The notes under the pieces were generated by a model. That model made no database searches, had not been told where the DNA came from, and worked only from the letters and a program-made list of their open reading frames with translations. Positions 24,659-33,923 of a stretch of DNA of 64,000 nucleotides are shown in pieces. This DNA comes from an uncultured Clostridium sp. (GTDB lineage Bacteria > Bacillota > Clostridia > Lachnospirales > Lachnospiraceae): the NCBI GenBank assembly GCA_900538475.1, contig UPYT01000019.1:1-64000 (forward strand). The letters are read 5' to 3'. The position numbers were made by a program, and so were the translations under genes. Position 1 is the first letter of the stretch, and each line of letters opens with the position of its first letter.

Positions 24659-26560
24659 TTACTCCGCCTTCATCTCCAGCAGCAGCGCCAGTCTGGTAGT
24701 TCCTCTTTTTTCCAGTGCATTGGGCACATAAAAATTCGTCTCAAACCGAAGCATTACCGGCTCATAAGGGTCTGCCTTTATGGTTACTTCTTTTGTATTG
24801 GTATCAAAATTAATATATTCCCGGCCTTCTCCATTTACATAAACCGTCAGCCACTGATCCTCTGTCAGATCTCTGGGATAGTGGAAGGTCAGGTTAATCT
24901 CTCCGGTGCTTCCGGCCATCACCTGCACCTGCGCCCGCTCGTCAATCCATCCGTCATCGTAAAAGCCGTAAATAGGACGGCACTTCATGGTTTTCACCAC
25001 ATGGGTGATATCCTGATACCGGTTGTTGGCCGGATCCTCCTGAATCACCAGCATGTCATCTGTTACCAGACCAATATCCCGCACATCGTCAATGTGGACG
25101 ATTTTCACACAGTCCTTCCGGCGCTGGCGGTCAAACACACGGAAGAAATGCTCTTCCGTAAACTCTTCCATTTCAAAATAATCCCCGATGATATACAGGG
25201 TTTTCCCGAAAATCTCATCTCCGTACTGGCCGTAGGTTTCCTCTGCCAGAGAATTGTAATGCTCCTGATCTGCCCAGTAATAGAGATTCGGGAACAGTCC
25301 CCGGTAATAATTTTCCACCGGCAGCATCAGTACTACATAAGCCGTAAACATAGCCAGGAAGGGAATTCCCTGCATCCAGTGTCCTCTCTGGGCTTCTCCG
25401 TCAATCAAAACACCGTACATCCAGGATAAAAACAGCAGGGCAGCGCCGTAAGACACATATACCCACCGCATTTCCACACGGATTGTTACGCTGGAGCAGA
25501 CAATGCAGGCGCCGATAAACGCCACAAAGAGAAAGGCCGTCTGCAGATAACGGACACAGTTTTTTCTCAGCTGAATCAGCTTTAACAGAAAAGCCAGCAC
25601 CAGAAGTAGAAGCATAAAATCCGCTACGCCAATGAGAATCATAATGCCCATAGGCGCTTCCCGGAAATTCTGTCCGTTTAAATGCTCCGGTCCCGCATTG
25701 ATTCCAAACAGATAGGCAATCTGGCTCAGAACAAAATGAAGCACAGAAGCAGGGGACATGGTATCCACCACATCTGTACCGCCGGTTCCCGGCGGTGAAA
25801 TGGTTCCAATGCTGATAAAACGCAGAAGCTGAACAAGAAGAAATCCCCCGGCAGGAGCTGCCCACAGCTTCCAGTCCTTTGTTTTCTTAAACAGCAGTAC
25901 AAAGAAAAACAGCGGAAGCAGAACCATATAGCGTTCATGAACCAGACACACAGCCACATAGGTAACTGCTGCCAGGTAGAGGCGCTTTTCCTCTCTGCCA
26001 TCCTCCTCATTCAAATATCCATAGAGCAGATATAAAATCACCAGAGCCATCCAGAGGGCCATGGACTCCATCAGTCCCAGAATCTGTCCAATCTGATAAT
26101 AAGACATTCTGGAGGACAGAAAAATCACAGCGCAAAGCACTCCCACATAGATAGAGTGACTGAAGCGCCGGGACATTCTGTAAAGAGTATAGGCGATCCC
26201 CACATTCAAAATAATATTAAAGGGCACATACCAGTTAATATGAATCCCGAACAGAGCCATCTCAATCCAGGAAACCAGGTTATACAAAACCCGAAACCGG
26301 GTGCCTCCCATTGTAAATACTGCATCCCAGAAGGACTGATCATTGTAGCAGTACCACTGGTAAAGGTCATCCATATAAAGACATTCCAGCTTCATGTGGC
26401 GGTTAATAAAAAAAGCAAAGCCGGTCAGCATAAGAATAATAATTACTTCCATTTTCCAGAATGCAGCCCGCCTCATCCAGCCAGATTCCAGCTGTTTTGA
26501 GCCTTTCATTTTCGTATATTCAGACTTTTTTTCCATGTTCTCCTGAATCTCCTGTATCAA
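24659..26560 (-). CDS. GT-C-type membrane glycosyltransferase-like protein
   Basis: A protein of up to 633 aa with about ten to twelve hydrophobic helices and a C-terminal soluble domain of roughly 170 residues. An acidic pair in the first external loop (YMDDLYQW) fits the DD/DE site of GT-C enzymes that use polyprenyl-phosphate sugars. The specific family is not recognised. The start is uncertain: TTG at 26560 has AGGAAG at good spacing, while the ATG at 26536 is eight codons later. Likely works outside the membrane with the GtrB-like enzyme. Confidence 0.65.
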   Translation of the reverse strand: MIQEIQENMEKKSEYTKMKGSKQLESGWMRRAAFWKMEVIIILMLTGFAFFINRHMKLECLYMDDLYQWYCYNDQSFWDAVFTMGGTRFRVLYNLVSWIEMALFGIHINWYVPFNIILNVGIAYTLYRMSRRFSHSIYVGVLCAVIFLSSRMSYYQIGQILGLMESMALWMALVILYLLYGYLNEEDGREEKRLYLAAVTYVAVCLVHERYMVLLPLFFFVLLFKKTKDWKLWAAPAGGFLLVQLLRFISIGTISPPGTGGTDVVDTMSPASVLHFVLSQIAYLFGINAGPEHLNGQNFREAPMGIMILIGVADFMLLLLVLAFLLKLIQLRKNCVRYLQTAFLFVAFIGACIVCSSVTIRVEMRWVYVSYGAALLFLSWMYGVLIDGEAQRGHWMQGIPFLAMFTAYVVLMLPVENYYRGLFPNLYYWADQEHYNSLAEETYGQYGDEIFGKTLYIIGDYFEMEEFTEEHFFRVFDRQRRKDCVKIVHIDDVRDIGLVTDDMLVIQEDPANNRYQDITHVVKTMKCRPIYGFYDDGWIDERAQVQVMAGSTGEINLTFHYPRDLTEDQWLTVYVNGEGREYINFDTNTKEVTIKADPYEPVMLRFETNFYVPNALEKRGTTRLALLLEMKAE

Positions 26561-26585
26561 TTTCTTTCTTCCTGTTTCACTCCGG

Positions 26586-27368
26586 TTACTGGTACGCCCT
26601 GTAGGCTTTCCTGTAAAACCACATAATCACCCGAACAACCGGCTCCGGCCAGATTTTCCGGAACATGGCCTCTTCCTCCTGTGCTCTTCTGTGATTTTCT
26701 ATACACTCCTTGGTTGTCGCTCCGCTGTGAATCCGATAGCTGATCAAAGGCTTCTCCTCACAGATAAAACGTCCCGGCCTTTCGGCCAGCTTCCACATGG
26801 TATCCCAGTCCAGCGCAAATTTATAGGGAGAGTCAAACAGCGGTTCCCCCAGGGCCTCCTTATCATACGTACAGGACGGGCAGACAATGGGATTTCCCAG
26901 AATTAGAGGCAGACGCTTTATCCAGGTTCTGTCTGCCAGACCATGGAACCGCAGCGGCACCCGCAGCAAATGCTTCACAAACTGAACCATCCCCGGATTC
27001 ACCGGATCCGAATTACGGAGAATTCCGCAGTCTGTTGTAAAAACCGTTGTATCCGGATACTGCTCCCAGCACTCCTGCACATATTTTCCGTAATTCTTAT
27101 GATAACAGTCATCCTGATGGGCAATCGTCACCAGTCTTGTTTTTGCCTTGCTGTAGGCAAAATTCCAGTCTGCCTGAATATCACTTTCCCCGTCCCGCAC
27201 ATAAAGAGGCAGACCAAAAATCTCAGCCATAGCCTGAATATATTTGCTTGGCGTGGAGGTACACAGAATAATCTCTGACGGCACAGACTGCCGCTTCAGG
27301 GATCTGATACACTCCTCCAGCCAGGGAGAATCTTTATAAGCGCAGATCGCATATGTGTGACTCAGCAT
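26586..27368 (-). CDS. Glycosyltransferase family 2 protein
   Basis: A 260-aa cytosolic GT2 enzyme. It opens with TYAICAYKDSPWLEECIRSL, contains IAHQDDCYHKNYGKYV in place of the usual DxD loop, and later LDWDTMWKLAERPG. Donor and acceptor are unknown. The ATG at 27368 (MLSHTY) has AAGGAG 7 nt upstream and is preferred over the frame's 24 extra codons. Between this gene and gmhBA lies a gap of 117 bp without features. Confidence 0.8.
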   Translation of the reverse strand: MLSHTYAICAYKDSPWLEECIRSLKRQSVPSEIILCTSTPSKYIQAMAEIFGLPLYVRDGESDIQADWNFAYSKAKTRLVTIAHQDDCYHKNYGKYVQECWEQYPDTTVFTTDCGILRNSDPVNPGMVQFVKHLLRVPLRFHGLADRTWIKRLPLILGNPIVCPSCTYDKEALGEPLFDSPYKFALDWDTMWKLAERPGRFICEEKPLISYRIHSGATTKECIENHRRAQEEEAMFRKIWPEPVVRVIMWFYRKAYRAYQ

Positions 27369-27485
27369 AAAAAACTCCTTCATTCTAAATAACAGCTCCG
27401 CCATGTTTCCCGTCCGCTGGATACAGACAAGAAACTCCATGGCCCAACGGCTGCATTTCTTATAACAACGTTCCGGTGCTTCTGT

Positions 27486-28709
27486 TTAGAAAAACCGCTC
27501 CTCCAGCATCAGGCAAAGAACATGATAGATAGGCAGATGCAGTTCCTGAATCTTAAAGGTTTCTCTCTCCGGCACAATCACAGCCACATCGGCCCTCTGT
27601 CCCAGACGTCCTCCATCTTTTCCCGTAAGCCCAATGACCTTCAGCCCCTTCGCCTTAGCCACCGTCACCGCGTAATCCACATTGCTGGAATTGCCGGAAG
27701 TAGATATCCCCAGAAATACATCTCCTGGCGCACCGTATCCACACAGCTGCTGGGCAAGAATCATTTCTCCGTCCACATCATTTAAAAACGCTGTAGACAG
27801 TCCCGGATGCCCGGTCAGGGCAATCGCCGGAAGACTTCCCTGGAGACCTTCTGCCAGTTTTCTTCCCTGTTCCCCGCCGATTTCCTCCATTCGCCGGCGC
27901 AGCTCTTCCGGAAGCCTGCGGCTTTTTATAAAGCCCTTCATCAGCTCTCCTACAATATGCTCTGCATCTGCGCAGCTTCCGCCGTTTCCGCCTACCAGAA
28001 GCTTACCGCCGCCTGCATAGCACTCCTCCATCATTCTGTAGGCGTCAAGAAGCTGCCCGCGGACAGCTTCCAGACAGGGGTATCGCAAAAACAGCTCATC
28101 AAAAATCTCCTGCTGCTTTTCTGTCAGTTCTGTCATCATATCTGCATCCTCCAAAATCAGTTTGACTGCTGTCTCCAGATCCTCTGCATAAAAATCAAAA
28201 GGCTTTTCTCTCTGAGCCTGGATTTTCTCTGCCTCAGTTCTTCCGTATCCGGTTCCCACCAGCACAGTTCTCACTCCGTAATTTCGTCCGGCCTCTGTGT
28301 CAATCAGCTTATCTCCAATCATCCAGGAGCTTTTCCGATCTACATCAAACAGAGCCTCCGCCTGCTCAAACATACCTGTTCCCGGTTTTCTGCAGAGGCA
28401 ATTCTTTTTATAATCTCCGATTCCATGCTCCGGATGGTGAGGACAGTAAAAAAATGCGTCAATTTCCGCCCCATCTGCCGCCAGAATTTCATTCATATAC
28501 CGGTGAAGAGTATCCACATCCGCTTCTTTATAGTATCCGCGAGCCACCCCCGCCTGGTTCGTTACCACAACAAGCTTATAGCCAGCCTCTTTCAGTCTCC
28601 GAAGAGCCTCCGGCACTCCGGGAAGCAGCTGCAGATCCTCCGGCCTGTGAAGGTAATTTACCTCCGCATTCAGTGTTCCGTCCCGATCCAGAAATATTAC
28701 TTTTTCCAT
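27486..28709 (-). CDS. GmhB-GmhA fusion: heptose bisphosphate phosphatase and sedoheptulose-7-P isomerase
   Basis: A 407-aa two-domain enzyme. Residues 1-185 are a GmhB-type HAD phosphatase (FLDRDGTLNAEVNYLHRPED, VVTNQAGVARGYY, CLCRKPGTGM, MIGDKLIDTEAG) that removes the 7-phosphate of heptose-1,7-bisphosphate. Residues about 200-407 are a GmhA-type SIS isomerase (LLVGGNGGSCADAEHIVGEL, GISTSGNSSNVDYAV) making heptose-7-phosphate from sedoheptulose-7-phosphate. These are the first and third steps of GDP-heptose synthesis; the kinase and guanylyltransferase are next door. The start at 28709 (MEKVIFLDRDG) is preferred over 28748. Confidence 0.9.
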   Translation of the reverse strand: MEKVIFLDRDGTLNAEVNYLHRPEDLQLLPGVPEALRRLKEAGYKLVVVTNQAGVARGYYKEADVDTLHRYMNEILAADGAEIDAFFYCPHHPEHGIGDYKKNCLCRKPGTGMFEQAEALFDVDRKSSWMIGDKLIDTEAGRNYGVRTVLVGTGYGRTEAEKIQAQREKPFDFYAEDLETAVKLILEDADMMTELTEKQQEIFDELFLRYPCLEAVRGQLLDAYRMMEECYAGGGKLLVGGNGGSCADAEHIVGELMKGFIKSRRLPEELRRRMEEIGGEQGRKLAEGLQGSLPAIALTGHPGLSTAFLNDVDGEMILAQQLCGYGAPGDVFLGISTSGNSSNVDYAVTVAKAKGLKVIGLTGKDGGRLGQRADVAVIVPERETFKIQELHLPIYHVLCLMLEERFF

Positions 28710-28722
28710 TGTCTTTTCATCC

Positions 28723-29793
28723 TCAGAGTGCAAAATGATAATCTCCATTGGGAAGATGCACCTTTACGCTGCTGTAATCCCAGCGGTTCTCATCTGCGAT
28801 CCACGCCTGAGCGCCCCGCAGTTCAAAATTCCAGTCTGTCAGCTGGCCGCCTACCAGCTCCATCCGCGCTGCCACCTTATGCTTTACATTGTAGGGGCAG
28901 TACATCAGCAAATATCCTCCTCCGCCGGCGCCTAACAGCTTTCCGCCCAAAGCGCCCGCCTTCAAAGCTTCTTCATAAAGCTCATCAATCTGCGGATTAG
29001 TGATCTTGCTGCTCATCCGCTTCTTACTCTGCCAGCCATAATCCAGCAGCTTTCCAAAGCTGTGAAGATTTCCCCTTAAAAGCTCGTCCTTCATAGCATA
29101 GGCCAGGGCTTTTACCTCACACATGGCGTCAAAGGCATCCTTTTTCTCATAATTCTGAACCTGATCCTGGATAATATTCGCTGACACATGAATATTTCCC
29201 GTGTAGCAGAGAAGCAGGTTATACTGCAGCTCATGAATAATATCCTTTTTAATGCGCAGAGGATTTACTACTACATTATTCCGCCCATGGAATTCAATAA
29301 AATTAAAACCGCCAAAGGTAGCTGCATACTGATCCTGATAGCCTCCTGCAATCTTCAGATCCTCCCGCTCTACCTGATAGGCCAGGTCTGCCAGACGATA
29401 GCCGTCCATTTCCACGCCCTTCCACCGGGCCATAGCAATCAGAAGCGCCACCATCACCGTAGAAGAAGTACCCAGGCCCGATCCGGGAGGAGCATCACAC
29501 TGCAGATAAACCTCACAGCCCCGGTCAATCTCCATAGCCTTCAAAGCTGCCTTTACCAGATCCAGCTTGCCGTCATAAACAAAATTTTCTCTGGTATTGT
29601 ACTTTACCGTCATATCAAAATCCAGAGAATGAACAATAATCTGATCATCCTCCCTGGGAACAATTGAACAGTAGGCGTACTTATTAATCGTACTTCCGAT
29701 AATCGCTCCCCCCTGTTCCACACAGAAAGGCGCCACGTCCGTACCGCCGCCGCCAAAGCTGACCCGCAAAGGAGCCCGTCCTCTGATTACCAT
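28723..29793 (-). CDS. hddA: D-glycero-alpha-D-manno-heptose-7-phosphate kinase
   Basis: A 356-aa GHMP-family kinase that phosphorylates heptose-7-phosphate at C1. Motif 1 is RAPLRVSFGGGGTDVAPF; the phosphate-binding loop is PPGSGLGTSSTVMVAL (near residue 105); motif 3 is GGKLLGAGGGGYLLMYC. ATG at 29793 with GGAG, overlapping the hddC end by 7 bp. Placement between hddC and gmhBA supports HddA over other GHMP sugar kinases. Confidence 0.92.
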   Translation of the reverse strand: MVIRGRAPLRVSFGGGGTDVAPFCVEQGGAIIGSTINKYAYCSIVPREDDQIIVHSLDFDMTVKYNTRENFVYDGKLDLVKAALKAMEIDRGCEVYLQCDAPPGSGLGTSSTVMVALLIAMARWKGVEMDGYRLADLAYQVEREDLKIAGGYQDQYAATFGGFNFIEFHGRNNVVVNPLRIKKDIIHELQYNLLLCYTGNIHVSANIIQDQVQNYEKKDAFDAMCEVKALAYAMKDELLRGNLHSFGKLLDYGWQSKKRMSSKITNPQIDELYEEALKAGALGGKLLGAGGGGYLLMYCPYNVKHKVAARMELVGGQLTDWNFELRGAQAWIADENRWDYSSVKVHLPNGDYHFAL

Positions 29794-30512
29794 ACAACAA
29801 CTCCTTTCTGGACATCTTCAATAAACTGATAGTATGCCTCGGGAATCCCGATATCAATAAAATATCCGTCGTGAACAAAACCGCCCAGCTTTCTGTTTTC
29901 CTTCAGCCAGCGGGGAATCATCTCATTTTCCAGAGAAACTTTTCCCTCCGGAATCTCCTCAAGCAGCTTTCTTGTCATCAGATAAATTCCCCCATTGATA
30001 GAGCCGGGTCTTGCCTCTGCCGTTTTTTCATTAAAGCCAGTCAGACGCCCCTCTGTCAGCACAGCTTCCCCGTACCGGGAAATATCTGGCACCTGGCGAA
30101 GCACCAGGGCCATGTCTAACTCCTCCTTCTCCTGGAGAGCTGTCAAACGGCTGTAATCAATCTGATAAAAGGTATCTGCATTGAGAACAAAAAACCGATC
30201 CTCTGTTACAAATCTGCCTGCATTTTTGATGGCTCCCGCTGTCCCTAACAGCTCCTCCTCGTAGGCATAATGAACCGTCAGCGGCGTTCCGTCCGGCGCC
30301 GCAAAATTCCTTCCATCCTGGAAATACTCCTCTACCATGGTTCCCTTATATCCAACTGCAAAAATAATATCTGTCACGCCGTATCTGGACAGTTCGTGGA
30401 CTACATACTCCATAAACGGCCTGTTTTCAATCAGCGCCATGGGCTTGGGCCGATCGCTTACTACGCTGCGAAGCCGCGTTCCCAGACCGCCTGCCAGTAA
30501 AATCGCCTGCAT
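29787..30512 (-). CDS. hddC: D-glycero-alpha-D-manno-heptose 1-phosphate guanylyltransferase
   Basis: A 241-aa nucleotidyltransferase. It opens with MQAILLAGGLGTRLRSVVSD, with RPKPMALIENRPFMEYV next, the HddC-type signature; the metal/nucleotide site FVLNADTFYQID follows. It would make GDP-D-glycero-alpha-D-manno-heptose. The start at 30512 has AGGAGG; the frame runs 25 codons further but without a site and across its own promoter. First gene of the second transcription unit of the locus, behind the TATAAT at 30571-30576. Confidence 0.9.
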   Translation of the reverse strand: MQAILLAGGLGTRLRSVVSDRPKPMALIENRPFMEYVVHELSRYGVTDIIFAVGYKGTMVEEYFQDGRNFAAPDGTPLTVHYAYEEELLGTAGAIKNAGRFVTEDRFFVLNADTFYQIDYSRLTALQEKEELDMALVLRQVPDISRYGEAVLTEGRLTGFNEKTAEARPGSINGGIYLMTRKLLEEIPEGKVSLENEMIPRWLKENRKLGGFVHDGYFIDIGIPEAYYQFIEDVQKGVVVW

Positions 30513-30570
30513 TTTTTCCTCCTGTCCTGCCCGTTTCCTGAAAGGGCAGAAAACTCCATAATCATGTTGC

Positions 30571-30579
30571 ATTATACCA
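30571..30579 (-). promoter_or_regulatory. Extended -10 promoter of hddC
   Basis: TGGTATAAT on the minus strand (perfect TATAAT at 30576-30571, TG one base upstream). The -35 region is weak. The transcript would start near 30564, 52 nt before the hddC ATG, and could cover hddC through the GtrB-like gene at 19416. Confidence 0.6.
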
Positions 30580-30640
30580 TTTTCCATAGGATTCCGCTAC
30601 TATCTTTATAAAATAGTAAGCAATCGCAAAGGAATGATCA

Positions 30641-30663
30641 GAAAAGGCGGCCACCGCCGCCAT
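30641..30663 (-). terminator. Internal terminator after the ABC-2 permease gene
   Basis: GGCGGC-ggtg-GCCGCC followed by TTTTCTG on the minus strand, 32 bp past the permease stop codon. The U-run is short, so termination may be partial. Confidence 0.6.
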
Positions 30664-30694
30664 TTCTATCCTGATTCCGGCATCCGCCTCTCTC

Positions 30695-31507
30695 CTACAG
30701 AACGTCTGAGAAATGAGGGCGCAGCCGTTTAAACACCTTCAAACCTGCAAATCCTATCACAAGAGTTACCACCCAGAAATACACGGTCAGGGTTGGACGC
30801 TCCCAGAACCAGTTTCCTGTCAGAATGCTGTCCCGGTATCCGGCAACTATATAATAGAAAGGATTCAGCTTCAAAACCGTAACAATCCATGGATAATCCG
30901 CAGAAAACATGGTTTCCTGATACATAATTGGTGACAGCCACATTCCGAACTGCAGGCAGATGCTGACAATCTGAGCCATGTCCTTAAAAAACACATGAAT
31001 TGCGCTGGTCAGATAGCCAAAAGCCAAAGCCAGCATGGAAGCCGCAAAGGAATAATACAAAATCTGAATCCAGGTTGCCATAGGCAGCTTTCCAAAGCAA
31101 AGCGCCATGATCAGCATAATCAGAAGGAAAAAGCCGTGAACCAGAAGACAGGAAATCAGTTTAATCACGGGCAGAATCTCCACCTGAAACACTACCTTTT
31201 TTACCAGATAGCTGTACTCCTGAAGGCAGCCTGTAATACAGTTTAGTGCCTCACTGTAGAAAAACCAGGGCACAATTCCTGGCACCAGCCAGAGCACATA
31301 GGGCACTCCCGGCACAGGAGGAACACTTTTAAACCCCAGCTGAAAGATGAAGAAATAAATCAGCACCGTTACCAGAGGCTGGACAAACATCCACACCATT
31401 CCAAAATAAGAGCCTACAAACCGCTTCTTAAAATCTGCCTTTGCCAGATCCCATATCAGCTTCCTGCGTGTTACAATCTCCTTCAGAAGGGAAATTACAT
31501 CATTCAT
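30695..31507 (-). CDS. ABC-2 polysaccharide export permease (Wzm/TagG type)
   Basis: A 270-aa integral membrane protein with about six helices of the ABC-2 family that exports undecaprenyl-linked glycans. The N-terminal DLAKADFKKRFVGSYFGMVW is typical of TagG/Wzm, and the central helices and C-terminal YFWVVTLVIGFAGLKVFKRL fit. The usual partner ATPase (Wzt/TagH) would be adjacent, but none lies anywhere in the window. ATG at 31507. It lies 18 bp after rfbC and is followed by a terminator. Confidence 0.88.
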   Translation of the reverse strand: MNDVISLLKEIVTRRKLIWDLAKADFKKRFVGSYFGMVWMFVQPLVTVLIYFFIFQLGFKSVPPVPGVPYVLWLVPGIVPWFFYSEALNCITGCLQEYSYLVKKVVFQVEILPVIKLISCLLVHGFFLLIMLIMALCFGKLPMATWIQILYYSFAASMLALAFGYLTSAIHVFFKDMAQIVSICLQFGMWLSPIMYQETMFSADYPWIVTVLKLNPFYYIVAGYRDSILTGNWFWERPTLTVYFWVVTLVIGFAGLKVFKRLRPHFSDVL

Positions 31508-31525
31508 ACTGTTCTTTTCCTCTCA

Positions 31526-32080
31526 TCAGAATCGGAACGTGTCCTTTAAGCCGCTCCACTTTTTATCCTTATCGGAAATAATCAGCTCCACACCATCCTG
31601 CAGCGGCCACTCAATACCAATCTCCGGATCGTTCCAGGCCAGGCCGCCCTCATCGCCGGGATGATAGAAATCGGTACACTTATAGGCAAACTCTGCCTCA
31701 TCTGACAGCACCAAAAATCCATGGGCAAAGCCCTCCGGAATATAAAACTGCTTTTTATTTTCTGCAGTCAGCTCCACACCAAACCATTTTCCGTAGGTTT
31801 TGGAATCTGCCCGCAGATCCACTGCCACATCAAATACAGAACCGCGGACAGCCCGTACCAGCTTTCCCTGAGGAAACTGCTTCTGAAAATGAAGTCCCCG
31901 CAGCACTCCGCGGACAGACATAGACTGGTTGTCCTGGACAAATACCATGTCCAGTCCCGCCTCTTTAAAATCATTCTGATTGTAGGTTTCCATAAAGTAG
32001 CCACGCTCGTCGTTAAATACAGCCGGCTCAATCACATACAATCCTTCAATATCACAGGCTGTTACTTTAATTTTTCCCAT
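31526..32080 (-). CDS. rfbC: dTDP-4-dehydrorhamnose 3,5-epimerase
   Basis: A 184-aa cupin-fold epimerase in dTDP-L-rhamnose synthesis. Signatures are ERGYFMETYNQNDF, SVRGVLRGLHFQ (catalytic His), GSVFDVAVDLR, IPEGFAHGFLVLSD and the Tyr/Trp substrate-stacking residues. Full length. rfbA, rfbB and rfbD are not in the window, so the pathway is completed elsewhere. A 148-bp gap upstream (32081-32228) holds no recognisable feature. Confidence 0.93.
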   Translation of the reverse strand: MGKIKVTACDIEGLYVIEPAVFNDERGYFMETYNQNDFKEAGLDMVFVQDNQSMSVRGVLRGLHFQKQFPQGKLVRAVRGSVFDVAVDLRADSKTYGKWFGVELTAENKKQFYIPEGFAHGFLVLSDEAEFAYKCTDFYHPGDEGGLAWNDPEIGIEWPLQDGVELIISDKDKKWSGLKDTFRF

Positions 32081-32228
32081 TTTTTATCTCCTCTTCTGCC
32101 GGCTGGCCTTCTGGCCCTGCCGACGGTTCTTTATCAAAACGTAACGATTCCGGAAGCTCCTCTTCCCAACTGATATCCCTTCAGGAAACAGCGGATGTCC
32201 CTGTCGTTACTGCCGTCTCAGGCTGCCT

Positions 32229-33923
32229 CTACAGCCGTATGCTGACAATGGCATACAGACGCAGCAGCTCATACCCATTCAGACAGCACATCAGATACAA
32301 TATACTACGGTTTCTCTCCTTTGTCAAAACCACCCAGTCATTTTTCAACGCCAGAAGCAGCACTGGAAGGAAGGGCAGAAAATACCGTCCCTGCACACCA
32401 TTAATGACCCGGGAGCTGAGAGGTGTCCAGGCAATCAGCATAGACAGCATCACTGCAGAAGCGCAGGCTGCACAGACTGCAAATACCCACATCCGTTTTC
32501 CTCCTGTGATGGAAAGACTCTCTCCTGGCTTTCGCAGAGCCAGCCCCAACAGGCACAAAGTAAAAAGAACTACCAGCACATAGGGAACATCCAGCACCGG
32601 ATCCAGATTTCCCAGGTAGGCGCCGATCATAGTCAGATGATAATGCTGGGCCTGCCACAGCAGAGTCTGATAAAAAATCTTAATCAGGCGCATGGGCTGG
32701 TGAATCAAAAGGCTCAGACTGTAACCGCTTTCCCCTGCCCACTGGACATAGCTCTCTGTCTCTGTGGCATAGGAAACAATCACCTGACTGTTGACCAGAT
32801 ACATGGCCCCGGCCCAGGCTCCCGCCACACAGGCGGCAGAAATAAACCACCTTCCCCAGCCGCCGAATTTTTTCACAGGAATCAGCAGGCACAGCCCCAT
32901 CATGACAGCGTACACCATTTTGCAGGGACCTGCCGCAGCCATAACAAGAGACAGGACAGCCACATCCTTCCACTCTGCCCGTTCCTTCTCATAAGCCAGA
33001 TCCAGGCACACGGCAGTGAAATAAAACATACATCCCATAATCATCGCATCATAGGAAAAAGAGGATGACAGATGAAGGGTCATAGGCAGAAGGGCTGTTC
33101 CAAACAGCACCTCCTTTCCAAAGGGAAGCCGTTTCATGGCCAGCCAGGTCATAAATACAAAAAATACCAGATTACAAAGACGCCCCAGGTAAAGAAGAGG
33201 CAGAGTTCCCCAGTCCATGGCCCTTACCAGAGCCATTCCCAGGGCCTGGGGTCCATAGGCCACCGGCGTGGTTGTAACCGGCGGATACATGGAACCCACC
33301 ATTTTTCCCTCCAGCGCCTCAGCCCGTCCCGGTTCATACTGCTTATCCGGCGCCAGCTCCCAAATCAGATGGTACACAGACTGATCCAGAGGATCTCCCA
33401 GCTTTCTGCTGCCCTCAGAGCTTTCCAGAACCACTTTTAAATTGCCTGCCTCATCTGGTTCATATTCATAAACACCGTCCAGATCCTCCACCCACACATC
33501 CTGAGGTCTTAAAAGCACACGGCCATTCGGAGCATTGGAAGGCATTCCCAGGATTTTGCTGGAAAGCTGGTAGGCGCTGACATAATGGCTGATTTCATCC
33601 GGCGCTGACAATGGAGGAAGGACAAAAAGAAAGAGAAGTCCCAGAATCAAACCGGCTGCCGGATAAATCTGCTCCAGTCTCCAGCCCGCCTCTGTCTTCG
33701 ACTTTTTCCGGAATATCCAGCTAAAAGATGCAGGGGATTTTCCTGAAAAAGCCAGTCCGGCTCCAGCCAGAAACACAAGCACTGCTGTAAGAAGCGCCAG
33801 ATACCACCCCCTCATCCAGGCGTCCCCTACAGCCACAGCTCCTTCCTGCACCTCCAAAAAATGCCACAGACCTGCCCCGGCCACAGCCAGAAGGGCTACA
33901 GGCCAAATACACTTATTTTTCAT
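32229..33923 (-). CDS. DUF2142 family multi-pass membrane protein
   Basis: A 564-aa protein with about eleven hydrophobic helices, a large external loop (residues about 90-200, beginning PPLSAPDEISHY) and the pattern of DUF2142, a GT-C-like family found in glycan loci. The APDE acidic pair may form the catalytic site of a polyprenyl-phosphate-dependent glycosyltransferase; this is inference. The ATG at 33923 (MKNKCIWP) has GGAGG upstream and overlaps the end of the DUF2304 gene by 11 bp, so the nineteen extra upstream codons are discarded. Confidence 0.75.
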   Translation of the reverse strand: MKNKCIWPVALLAVAGAGLWHFLEVQEGAVAVGDAWMRGWYLALLTAVLVFLAGAGLAFSGKSPASFSWIFRKKSKTEAGWRLEQIYPAAGLILGLLFLFVLPPLSAPDEISHYVSAYQLSSKILGMPSNAPNGRVLLRPQDVWVEDLDGVYEYEPDEAGNLKVVLESSEGSRKLGDPLDQSVYHLIWELAPDKQYEPGRAEALEGKMVGSMYPPVTTTPVAYGPQALGMALVRAMDWGTLPLLYLGRLCNLVFFVFMTWLAMKRLPFGKEVLFGTALLPMTLHLSSSFSYDAMIMGCMFYFTAVCLDLAYEKERAEWKDVAVLSLVMAAAGPCKMVYAVMMGLCLLIPVKKFGGWGRWFISAACVAGAWAGAMYLVNSQVIVSYATETESYVQWAGESGYSLSLLIHQPMRLIKIFYQTLLWQAQHYHLTMIGAYLGNLDPVLDVPYVLVVLFTLCLLGLALRKPGESLSITGGKRMWVFAVCAACASAVMLSMLIAWTPLSSRVINGVQGRYFLPFLPVLLLALKNDWVVLTKERNRSILYLMCCLNGYELLRLYAIVSIRL

